Shown: one piece after another, positions 1 through 6,038 of the stretch
How the letters are laid out: each line of letters starts with the position of its first letter
Position numbering within the stretch: the first letter of the stretch is position 1
Source of the DNA: Planctomycetota bacterium
GTDB lineage: Bacteria; Planctomycetota; PUPC01; JABMSA01; JAUWKK01
Reading direction: 5' to 3'
Length of the DNA stretch: 6,082 nt
NCBI GenBank assembly: GCA_030614245.1
Contig: JAUWKK010000186.1
Location: 1-6,082 of the forward strand
Program-made: the position numbers and the translations under genes
Notes under the pieces: model-generated
What the model saw: only the letters and a program-made list of their open reading frames with translations
What the model was told of the DNA's origin: nothing
Databases searched by the model: none

Positions 1-36
1 ATTGTCCAGCATATCCCACGGTCTGGGGTCATACCC

Positions 37-120
37 GATACTGACCATTGAATACTGAACACTGGCCACCGAACACTGGTTACTTCTTACTGGATACTGG
101 CCACTGGTTACTGAAAACGG
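37..120 (+). repeat. Degenerate heptanucleotide tandem array, unit RNYACTG
   Basis: Reading in steps of seven from base 37 gives GATACTG, ACCATTG, AATACTG, AACACTG, GCCACCG, AACACTG, GTTACTT, CTTACTG, GATACTG, GCCACTG, GTTACTG and a decayed AAAACGG. The 7-nt phase holds without an indel through eleven units, and ACTG is the conserved core. The array ends only six bases before the first possible start codon of the DUF444 gene, so it probably lies in that gene's leader or promoter. Bases 1-36 to its left show no gene or clear motif, although 30-36 (CATACCC) may be one more decayed unit. A second array of the same family in reverse orientation lies at 5962-6017. Short tandem heptamers (STRR) are known from cyanobacteria; kinship with those is not implied. 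The periodicity is directly visible, while any function is unknown. Confidence 0.85.
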
Positions 121-126
121 TGCAGG

Positions 127-1260
127 ATGCTTGATCGTTCACCCCACATGATGACGAGCCCGCCACGGCTGGCAGGGAAGATCGAGACGGATCGGCACCG
201 CTTCATCGAGATCGTGCGGGGCAGGATCAAGAGAGATCTCCGGAAATATATAAGCAACCCCGAGATACTCGGTCGGCGGGGCAAGAATTTCGTTGCCGTG
301 CCCGTGCCGCAGATCGAGCTGCCGCATTTCTGCTATGGAAGCGGCCGGTGCAAAGGGCTCGGCCACGGCGATGGGCAGGTGGGTGATCCGCTGCCGGGCC
401 GCAACAACGGCGCAGGCAACGCCGCCGCCGAACACACGCTCGAAGTGGACATCACCATCAGGGATCTGGCCGAGATCCTCGGCGAGGAGCTCGAGCTGCC
501 TCGGATCAAGCCGCGCGGGATGAAGAACGTGGCCACCGAACGCTCGCGTTATGCAAGCATACGGCGGGTAGGCCCACAGGCCTTGTGCGATTTCAGGCGG
601 ACGTTCAAGCAGGCGCTCCGCAGGCAGATCATCGCGGGCGAATACGATTACGACGACCCCGTCGTCGTGCCGACGCCGCAGGACAGGCGATTCCGCTCGT
701 GGAAGGTCGAAATCGCCCCGCATGCCGGCGCGGTCATCATCTATATGATGGACGTGAGCGGCTCGATGGGCGACGAGCAGAAGGAGATCGTCCGGACGAC
801 GGCCTTCTGGATCGACGCGTGGCTCAAGTCGCAATACAGCAACGTCCAACGGCGATTCATCATACACGATGCCGAGGCGCACATCGTCGACGAACACAGC
901 TTCTATCACACCCGCGAGACCGGCGGCACCATGATCTCCTCGGCCTACAGGCTCTGTGACAACTTGATCATGCACCATTACCCGCCCTCGGAATGGAACA
1001 TCTACCCGTTCCATTTCTCTGACGGCGACAACTGGGAGGGCCAAGACACCGACCTTTGCGTAAGCATCCTGCGGACGTCGCTCTTGCCGAAGGTCAACCA
1101 GTTCTGCTATGGACAGGTCGAGAGCCGATACGGCAGCGGAGACTTCATAGATGCCATGCGCGATGCATTCGAGGGCGACGTTCGCATTGCCAACTCCGAG
1201 ATCTCCGAACCAGCCGACATCCCCAACGTCATCAGGGAGTTCCTGGGAAAAGGTCGATAG
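127..1260 (+). CDS. yeaH: DUF444 / YeaH-YhbH family von Willebrand factor A protein
   Basis: This 377-residue cytosolic protein belongs to the DUF444 family (E. coli YeaH, Bacillus YhbH). The basic N-terminal stretch (about 20-45) and the following segment VPVPQIELPHF (58-68), then a Gly-rich GHGDGQVGDP (79-88), match the family's layout. The C-terminal half is a vWA domain. It has the MIDAS motif DVSGSMG (209-215), a GGT (266-268) that can supply the MIDAS threonine, and FSDGDNW (297-303) supplying the third metal-binding site. Known homologues are co-transcribed with the kinase PrkA and with spoVR and are linked to starvation and stationary-phase responses; their molecular activity is not settled. 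spoVR follows 11 nt downstream, supporting an operon. The start is uncertain: ATG 127 has only a weak GCAGG touching it, and ATG 148 or 151 would remove 7-8 residues not expected in the family. No truncation or frameshift is apparent. Confidence 0.93.
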   Translation: MLDRSPHMMTSPPRLAGKIETDRHRFIEIVRGRIKRDLRKYISNPEILGRRGKNFVAVPVPQIELPHFCYGSGRCKGLGHGDGQVGDPLPGRNNGAGNAAAEHTLEVDITIRDLAEILGEELELPRIKPRGMKNVATERSRYASIRRVGPQALCDFRRTFKQALRRQIIAGEYDYDDPVVVPTPQDRRFRSWKVEIAPHAGAVIIYMMDVSGSMGDEQKEIVRTTAFWIDAWLKSQYSNVQRRFIIHDAEAHIVDEHSFYHTRETGGTMISSAYRLCDNLIMHHYPPSEWNIYPFHFSDGDNWEGQDTDLCVSILRTSLLPKVNQFCYGQVESRYGSGDFIDAMRDAFEGDVRIANSEISEPADIPNVIREFLGKGR

Positions 1261-1267
1261 AAGGGGG
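1261..1267 (+). promoter_or_regulatory. Shine-Dalgarno of spoVR
   Basis: AAGGGGG directly follows the TAG stop of the DUF444 gene and lies four bases before ATG 1272. It fixes the spoVR start there, although the same frame is open back to 1056 inside the upstream gene. The residues from 1272 onward match the family N-terminus, while those before it read as out-of-frame DUF444 sequence. Confidence 0.85.
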
Positions 1268-1271
1268 AATC

Positions 1272-2669
1272 ATGCTGTCGGAACTGCAACTTGACGCTGT
1301 CATCGAAGATATTCGCGGCTATGCCAAAGATGCGGGCCTCGACTTCTTCCCGACCATCTTCGAGGTCGTAGATTATCGCCGGATGAACGAGATCGCCGGC
1401 TACGACGGCTTCCCGAACCGCTACCCCCACTGGCGATTTGGGATGGAGTTCGAGAGACTCAGCAAGAGCTATGCATACGGGCTTCTTCGCATCTCCGAGA
1501 TGGTCATCAACAGCAACCCCGCCTACGCGTACCTGCTCCGGTGCAATAATCCTGTCGATCAGAAGTACATGATCGCACACGTCTACGCGCACTGCGATTT
1601 CTTCAAGAACAACATGTGGTTCGCACACACAAACAGGCGCATGGTCGATGAGATGGCGAACCACGCGTCGCGCATCCGCGGGCTCGCCGACAGGCGCGGT
1701 TTCGATGAGGTCGAGGAGTTCCTTGATATCTGCCTCACCATCGACGATCTGATCGACGTGCAGTCGTCGTTCAAGCGCCGGAATGATCAGCAGCCTGGAA
1801 AGGCTGCTCCACATGGCCTTCCCGAACGACCTGCCTGTGCGTGTCCGCACGCAGACAGAGACATCTTGCAGTTTCTGATCGAATACGGCCGCCTGGAGCA
1901 CTGGCAGCGCGATATCCTGTCGATGATTCGCGAAGAAAGCTGCTACTTCGCACCCCAGGCTCAAACGAAGATAATCAACGAGGGCTGGGCCACTTACTGG
2001 CACTCGAAGATAATGACCGAGCGCGTTCTGAGCGATTCCGAACTGATCGATTACGCTGACCACCACGCGGCAATGCTCGTCTCGGCCGCAGGATTGCGGG
2101 GGGGATTCAATCCCTACAAGCTCGGCGTCGAGCTCTTCCGCGATATCGAGGAGCGCTGGGACACCGGCCTGGGCCAGGGACTCCAGAAGGTATTCGAGGT
2201 CAGGCGCATCTACAACGATGTCGGCTTCATAGACGAATTCCTTACCCGCGATTTCTGCGAAAAGCGCAAGCTCTTCACATACGAACCCGCCTGCCGGACG
2301 GGTGGGCGCGATGAACGCTCCGGCCGCAATGTGATCGGCAGCCGCGACTTCGAGACGATCAAACGAAACATCCTCGCCGGTCTCACCAACTTCGGCAAGC
2401 CCGCCATCTACGTCACAGACGGCAACTATCGCAATCGCGGCGAACTGCTACTCACTCATCGCCACGAAGGCAGCGACCTGCGCTGGGACTACGCGCGGGA
2501 CGTCATCGCCAATATTCAGCGCGTCTGGGGAGAGAACCCCGTCACGCTGCAGACGGTCGTTGAGGGAACACCACGCCTGCTCAGGTTCGACGGTTCAGAC
2601 TTCCAGGAGACAGATGGCCTGGAGACTGAAGTCGAGTGTGGGCCCGAACTCGTCGGCGCCTGCGCCTGA
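1272..2669 (+). CDS. spoVR: SpoVR family protein
   Basis: A 465-residue SpoVR/YcgB homologue, close to the B. subtilis length (about 470). Family hallmarks appear in order: GLDFFPTIFEVVDY (22-35), YPHWRFGMEFERL (51-63), INSNPAYAYLL (79-89), AHVYAHCDFFKNN (102-114), WQRDILSMIREE (211-222), NEGWATYWH (236-244), and NPYKLGVELFRDIEERW (280-296). The His-x3-His pair (103, 107) and the EGW(A)xxxH segment are strongly conserved in the family and could bind metal, but no reaction is established. In B. subtilis the protein is needed for normal spore cortex formation; the many homologues in non-sporulating bacteria occur with PrkA and DUF444 proteins, as here. The variable linker (about 165-196) is short, rich in Pro, Cys and His, and lacks the acidic character common elsewhere. 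No signal peptide or membrane segment is seen. The last 56 bases overlap a small ORF in another frame. Confidence 0.96.
   Translation: MLSELQLDAVIEDIRGYAKDAGLDFFPTIFEVVDYRRMNEIAGYDGFPNRYPHWRFGMEFERLSKSYAYGLLRISEMVINSNPAYAYLLRCNNPVDQKYMIAHVYAHCDFFKNNMWFAHTNRRMVDEMANHASRIRGLADRRGFDEVEEFLDICLTIDDLIDVQSSFKRRNDQQPGKAAPHGLPERPACACPHADRDILQFLIEYGRLEHWQRDILSMIREESCYFAPQAQTKIINEGWATYWHSKIMTERVLSDSELIDYADHHAAMLVSAAGLRGGFNPYKLGVELFRDIEERWDTGLGQGLQKVFEVRRIYNDVGFIDEFLTRDFCEKRKLFTYEPACRTGGRDERSGRNVIGSRDFETIKRNILAGLTNFGKPAIYVTDGNYRNRGELLLTHRHEGSDLRWDYARDVIANIQRVWGENPVTLQTVVEGTPRLLRFDGSDFQETDGLETEVECGPELVGACA
2605..2610 (+). promoter_or_regulatory. Shine-Dalgarno inside spoVR for overlapping small ORF
   Basis: AGGAGA lies in the spoVR coding sequence three bases before ATG 2614, which opens a different frame. 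The spacing is slightly short, but the match is good. It is the main reason for choosing 2614 rather than 2560 as the start, and it would suit translational coupling to spoVR. It could also be chance, because the spoVR codons there (for Gln-Glu-Thr) explain the sequence. Confidence 0.45.
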
Positions 2670-2835
2670 CGCCGGCTACATACCGTTGACAATCCACCAG
2701 CCACAGGATAACCTTTTGGACGAGGGTGACTTCGACCAGATCGTCGAACAAAGCTTGCCGTCGGGGTCGCTCAAGGCCAATCCAAAGAAGATCGAGCCCG
2801 AGGATGTCCGAGAACTCCTCGCAGCCGTGCTCTGA
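2614..2835 (+). CDS. Small ORF overlapping spoVR 3' end, function unknown
   Basis: A 73-residue frame that starts inside spoVR and runs 166 bases past its stop. I do not recognise the product. Beyond the spoVR stop the reading is protein-like: IHQPQDNLLDEGDFDQIVEQ, then LPSGSLKANPKKI, then EPEDVRELLAAVL, an acidic and probably helical segment. Third codon positions there are mostly G or C, like the neighbouring real genes. The frame ends in a tandem TGA-TAA. An AGGAGA precedes ATG 2614. The first 18 residues come from the overlap with spoVR and may not be native; a start nearer 2686 (TTG) without a good Shine-Dalgarno is the alternative. It may be a third operon member, or a C-terminal piece of an older spoVR split by a frameshift. 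No signal peptide or membrane segment is seen. Confidence 0.5.
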   Translation: MAWRLKSSVGPNSSAPAPDAGYIPLTIHQPQDNLLDEGDFDQIVEQSLPSGSLKANPKKIEPEDVRELLAAVL

Positions 2836-3020
2836 TAACGCCGAACCCCGCATCTGCGGCCACGTTTCTATTGTAGGGAAGGGTGGCACGTTCAAGCAGA
2901 GCTTGGACATGGAGCACCCACGGCCAAACGAAGACGGTTGACCGTGGCACCCGTATCCAATGGTGGATGCCTTTCGACTGATTTCTGGCACCTGCCGCAG
3001 GAACGCATGAAGTCATCAAT
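2836..3020. other. Non-coding spacer with two imperfect hairpins, possible dispersed repeat
   Basis: There is no convincing gene between the small ORF and the large vWA gene. The spacer contains two adjacent palindromic segments. Arms 2918-2927 (CCACGGCCAA) and 2938-2947 (TTGACCGTGG) pair over ten positions with one mismatch around a 10-nt loop. Arms 2946-2952 and 2965-2971 pair over seven positions with one mismatch. The word GTGGCAC occurs at 2883-2889 and again at 2944-2950. The segments overlap at GG 2946-2947, so they are alternative folds. No run of T follows either, so an intrinsic terminator is unlikely. The look is that of a mobile or dispersed intergenic repeat unit, which cannot be confirmed from one copy. 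Confidence 0.5.
2918..2947. repeat. Imperfect inverted repeat (10-nt arms, 10-nt loop)
   Basis: CCACGGCCAA and TTGACCGTGG are complementary at nine of ten positions. The hairpin is GC-rich at its base. It could act as an RNA processing or stability element between the spoVR operon and the vWA gene, or be the core of a dispersed palindromic repeat. It lacks the U-tract of a Rho-independent terminator. Confidence 0.6.
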
Positions 3021-5519
3021 ATGACACTCATCCACTTCAACCGGCCATTCTTCCTGTTGCTCGTGCCGGTGGCCGTTGCGCTGGTACTGATGGTGTCGCG
3101 CCACTGTATGCGGCGGCGGCGGCTGGTAGCTGCGATCCGGCTGCTGATCGCCCTGTGCATCGTGCTGAGCATCTCGGGCCCGCACCTTCGCAGAAGCGGC
3201 CGCCGGGTCTGTCGCATTTTCGTCGTTGATGCATCGGCGAGCGCATCTGCATCGATTGATAATGCGCTCGGCGCCGTGCGCGATTCGGTCGAGAGGATGA
3301 AGAGCGGCGACCTTGCCGGACTGATAGTTTTTGGCTCGAGGCCTGCCGTCGAACTCGCCCCCGGCAGCGTCGCAGAGCTGTCCATCCCGCAGTCCATTCG
3401 CTCGAAGATCGATCCGGACGGCAGCGACGTCGCCGAGGCGCTGCTCCTGGCACGCAGCTCATTTCCCGACGGCCCGCACAGGCAGATCGTGCTCCTGTGG
3501 GACGGCAACACGGCCAGCGACGTCGCGGATGCAGCGGCGCAGATCGGTCGGGACGGCATCGAGCTTGCAGTTGTCCCGCTGGATCCCGGCCGTATTGTTG
3601 ATGCGCGCATCGAGAGCTTGAGCGTCCCCCGCCGTGTGAGGACCGGCCAGAAGGTGATAGTCGAGGTCGTCGTCGCTGCAACGGCAGCCACGAGCGTGAA
3701 TGTGGAACTGGCGTGCGATCGGAAGCTCTGCGCCCGGCCCCGATGGCTGCGTGTCCAGGGCGACCGGCCGGCACGGATGATGTTCGAACTCGACGTGGAG
3801 GACGGTTGGCACGATATCGAAGCTCGCATCGTCGAGCCGGAGGATGCGTTCTCGGCCAACGACCGCGCGGCGAAGGCGGTGTACGTCGGCGGGCGGACGC
3901 CGGTGCTGGTCGTCTCGTCGGCTGAAGCTTCGTGGCTGGCACGGGCGCTCGCATCGAACCGCAACCTCGCCGTTACTGCCCGGGCGGCCGACGGCTTGCC
4001 GGAGTTTGCGCGGTACGATTGCGTCGTGCTCGACGACGTTCCGGCATGGCAGCTCGGCGCGGAGGCTCAGAATAGCCTCGACGCGTACGTGGGTGGCGGC
4101 GGCGGGCTGGTAGTGCTCGGCGGTGCGCGCGCGTTCGGCCCGGGTGGATACGTCGGCACGAGGCTCGAGAATCTGCTGCCGGTCTCGTGCGACCCGCGCC
4201 GGCGTGAGAGCAAGCCGGTCGCCGTGGCGATCGTGCTGGACAAATCGGGCTCGATGAACGAGAAAGTGGCTGGCCGGCCGAAGATCGACTACGCCAGGCT
4301 CGGCGTCCTGCGCGTGATGGATGAACTCAAGCCCGACGACCAGGTCTCGCTGATCGTCTTCGACGCCACCGCTCGGAAGCTCCTGCCGCTCACCCGCGTC
4401 GCGGATGCCGGCGGTGCCAGGCAGATCGTCGCCCGCGTTTTCGCAGCCGGACGGACGAACCTCAATCCCGCACTGGATGCCGCGTGGAGGACGTTGAAGG
4501 ACCGCCCGAGAGGCACCAGCCACGTGCTGCTCCTGTCGGACGGCCTGTCGGACGAAGCCGTCGACGCCGAAGCCTTCTCGAAACGGATGAAAGCCGCCGG
4601 CATAACGCTGTCGAGCGTCGCGACCGGCGACGATGCCGACGTCGAGCTGCTCGAGCACCTCGCGAGAGCGACCGGCGGGCGGTTCTATTCAGCCAGAGAT
4701 GTCCGCCGCCTGCCAGAGATATTCTCGTCCGACGTCCGCCTGCGCACGCAGAAGCTGATAGTTGACGGCCGGGCGGAGCCGAAGATCGCGCGAGGCGGAG
4801 AATTGCTCGGCGGCATTTCGCAGCTTCCGGAGCTTGGCGGATACATCCTGACCGCGCCCCGTGATGGTGCTGCCGTGCACGCGGTTATCGGCGAGCAGGG
4901 CGATGCGCTGCTGGTCAGCCGGTATGTGGGTCTCGGGCGGGTCGTGGCGTTCACATCGACGCCCGGCGGCCGCTGGGGCGAAGCGTGGCGGCGCTGGCCC
5001 GAGCGATCGAGATTCTGGAACCAGATCATCCGGTGGGCCGCAAGACCCGGTGACGGCGAAGGGCTGCGTCTCGAACTGGCGCACCGCAAGGGCTTCCTGC
5101 TCGTGACGGCGAAACTCGACGACGTTCAGCCTGATGCTGTTACGGATATACATGCGAAAGTGTTGACATCATCAGGCGAGCCGGCCGGCCTCGAGCTGCG
5201 CCGTACCGGAGTGCGGACATTTGAGGGAAGAATCGAAGCCGCTGCGAGAGGGGCGTACAGCGTCGAGGTGCGCGCGTCAGGCGCGGTGGACCTCAGGGCT
5301 GCCGAGCGAATTCACACGGGATATTCCGACGACTGGCGCTCGGTGGGATTGAACGAGGCCCCGCTGCGGCGGACGGCCTCCGCCGCGGGCGGTGAGGTAG
5401 TAGCCGATCTTCAGGAGTGGAGCGGAGGCGAGGCTTCCGGCCGGCAGCTTCAGCCCGTGGCGTGGCTGCTCATGCTTGCAGCGGCGGCCCTGTTCCTGCT
5501 CGATCGGGCGGTGAGTTGA
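3021..5519 (+). CDS. Membrane protein with two vWA domains flanking a GATase1-like domain
   Basis: An 832-residue envelope protein. Two hydrophobic helices (about 9-26 and 35-52) separated by a basic loop (RRRR, 31-34) anchor the N-terminus, as in BatA-type proteins, and a third lies at about 812-827. vWA domain 1 has MIDAS DASAS (70-74), S135 in the threonine position, and D161 in LLWDGN. A beta-rich segment follows (about 193-275). A class I glutamine-amidotransferase-like domain (about 293-390) carries VVLDDVP, GGGGGLVVLGG and FGPGGY; no nucleophilic cysteine is at the expected elbow, so it is probably non-catalytic. vWA domain 2 has DKSGSM (407-412), T479 and LLSDG (504-508). The rest (about 575-770) is beta-rich, including GLGRVVAFTSTPGGRWGE. 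This architecture is common as a putative envelope vWA/GATase1-like (PF07090) protein of unknown role. ATG 3021 has only a weak GAAG (3009-3012). The gene stands alone, without the MoxR ATPase or DUF58 partner typical of Bat clusters. Confidence 0.93.
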   Translation: MTLIHFNRPFFLLLVPVAVALVLMVSRHCMRRRRLVAAIRLLIALCIVLSISGPHLRRSGRRVCRIFVVDASASASASIDNALGAVRDSVERMKSGDLAGLIVFGSRPAVELAPGSVAELSIPQSIRSKIDPDGSDVAEALLLARSSFPDGPHRQIVLLWDGNTASDVADAAAQIGRDGIELAVVPLDPGRIVDARIESLSVPRRVRTGQKVIVEVVVAATAATSVNVELACDRKLCARPRWLRVQGDRPARMMFELDVEDGWHDIEARIVEPEDAFSANDRAAKAVYVGGRTPVLVVSSAEASWLARALASNRNLAVTARAADGLPEFARYDCVVLDDVPAWQLGAEAQNSLDAYVGGGGGLVVLGGARAFGPGGYVGTRLENLLPVSCDPRRRESKPVAVAIVLDKSGSMNEKVAGRPKIDYARLGVLRVMDELKPDDQVSLIVFDATARKLLPLTRVADAGGARQIVARVFAAGRTNLNPALDAAWRTLKDRPRGTSHVLLLSDGLSDEAVDAEAFSKRMKAAGITLSSVATGDDADVELLEHLARATGGRFYSARDVRRLPEIFSSDVRLRTQKLIVDGRAEPKIARGGELLGGISQLPELGGYILTAPRDGAAVHAVIGEQGDALLVSRYVGLGRVVAFTSTPGGRWGEAWRRWPERSRFWNQIIRWAARPGDGEGLRLELAHRKGFLLVTAKLDDVQPDAVTDIHAKVLTSSGEPAGLELRRTGVRTFEGRIEAAARGAYSVEVRASGAVDLRAAERIHTGYSDDWRSVGLNEAPLRRTASAAGGEVVADLQEWSGGEASGRQLQPVAWLLMLAAAALFLLDRAVS

Positions 5520-5520
5520 C

Positions 5521-5937
5521 CTATCGCTCGCCTCCGAGCAGCGGGCGCTTGAAGTATACCCAGCCCTGTTGCGAGATGGCGACCATCTCCCAGCCGTCCT
5601 GGCCAACGGCGAGCGCTGCGTTTTCGTTAAGCGTTCGGACTATCTTGTATTCCCAGCGCTGCGGGGACAGCCTGCTGACGGCGTCGAGCATGAGTATCTG
5701 GCTGGCGCGGGAGTCCTCGAGGGCCTTCTTCATCGCGGCCATCGATTCCTTGAGCGACGCGACCTCCGCCTGCATCGCCTCCATCCGCGTGACGATGGGA
5801 GAGAGGTCCACACGCATAACTGCACCGACGGTAGCGTCATCATCATCCTCCGCCGCGCAGGTGTTCGGAGGGCGCAGAGCAAGAACACCAAAAGCTATCA
5901 CGACAACGGCGGCTATTCCAAAAAGCACCTTGTTCAT
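5521..5937 (-). CDS. Small exported/anchored coiled-coil protein with DUF4177-like C-terminus
   Basis: A 138-residue minus-strand gene. Residues 1-21 form a signal peptide or membrane anchor (MNKV then a hydrophobic run). A cleavage near NTCAA-E (26-30) is possible, and no clear lipobox is present. An acidic DDDD (31-34) is followed by a heptad-patterned helix (about 45-90), probably a coiled coil. The end, WEYKIV (95-100), then GQDGWEMVAI (112-121) and VYFKRP (127-132), matches the DUF4177 pattern of an aromatic-led strand, a GWE turn and a final FKRP strand. The role of that domain is unknown; proteins like this are usually annotated as hypothetical. The start at ATG 5937 is firm because AGGAGG lies seven bases upstream. 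Its stop is one base from the stop of the converging vWA gene. A shared envelope function with that gene is possible but unsupported. Confidence 0.9.
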   Translation of the reverse strand: MNKVLFGIAAVVVIAFGVLALRPPNTCAAEDDDDATVGAVMRVDLSPIVTRMEAMQAEVASLKESMAAMKKALEDSRASQILMLDAVSRLSPQRWEYKIVRTLNENAALAVGQDGWEMVAISQQGWVYFKRPLLGGER

Positions 5938-5944
5938 CCCGAGT

Positions 5945-5950
5945 CCTCCT
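5945..5950 (-). promoter_or_regulatory. Shine-Dalgarno of the DUF4177-like gene
   Basis: CCTCCT on the plus strand reads AGGAGG on the minus strand, seven bases before ATG 5937. This is a near-consensus site, and it confirms both strand and start of that gene. Confidence 0.9.
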
Positions 5951-5961
5951 GGCGGCGGGAG

Positions 5962-6017
5962 CAGTGATCAGTAAGCAGTGATCAGTAAGCAGTGATCAGT
6001 GATCGGTGATCAGTAAT
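5962..6017 (-). repeat. Heptanucleotide tandem array, unit CAGTRAN (inverse of left array)
   Basis: Eight consecutive 7-nt units read CAGTGAT, CAGTAAG, CAGTGAT, CAGTAAG, CAGTGAT, CAGTGAT, CGGTGAT, CAGTAAT. The first five alternate, giving a 14-bp higher-order repeat, and only one unit is changed in the CAGT core. On the minus strand the unit reads NTYACTG, the same family as the array at 37-120; CTTACTG is exact in both. The array fills more than half of the divergent intergenic region, between the Shine-Dalgarno of the minus-strand gene and that of the right-edge gene, so it overlaps the space where both promoters must lie. It is better preserved than the left array and so probably younger or recently re-expanded. 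Confidence 0.92.
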
Positions 6018-6025
6018 TACCAAAT

Positions 6026-6032
6026 AAGGGAG
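6026..6032 (+). promoter_or_regulatory. Shine-Dalgarno deciding the TTG start at 6039
   Basis: AAGGGAG lies six bases before TTG 6039. There is no ATG or GTG in that frame between the site and the conserved IDIGTN motif, so this site identifies TTG as the start codon. Confidence 0.75.
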
Positions 6033-6038
6033 AACAGA

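Noticed and set aside
139..1044. Long minus-strand frame (301 codons) opposite the DUF444 gene
   Set aside because: It is the antisense shadow of a GC-rich gene; the plus strand carries the recognisable vWA motifs and the minus translation has no family signature.
1765..1860. Possible compensated frameshift in the SpoVR linker, because another frame there reads SSLERLLHMAFPNDL
   Set aside because: The linker is the most variable part of SpoVR in length and sequence, and conserved blocks on both sides are in one frame, so there is no firm sign of an error.
2686..2712. TTGACA followed by GATAAC, resembling a sigma-70 promoter
   Set aside because: The spacer is only 15 bases, it lies inside the small ORF, and such matches also occur within genes (for example TTGACA near 5163).
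2848..2870. CCGCA-TC-TGCGG followed by a few T, resembling a terminator after the small ORF
   Set aside because: The stem is short with a near-zero loop and the T-run is broken; too weak to call.
2771..3964. 397-codon minus-strand frame across the spacer and the start of the vWA gene
   Set aside because: Its Ser/Arg/Ala-rich composition is typical of an antisense shadow, and it conflicts with the well-supported plus-strand gene.
3459..4658. 399-codon minus-strand frame inside the vWA gene
   Set aside because: It is rich in Arg and His with no motif; it lies opposite the GATase-like and second vWA domains, which are clearly coded on the plus strand.
5962..6017. CRISPR-like reading of the right-hand repeat array
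   Set aside because: Units are 7 bases and directly contiguous with no spacers, so it is a simple tandem array.
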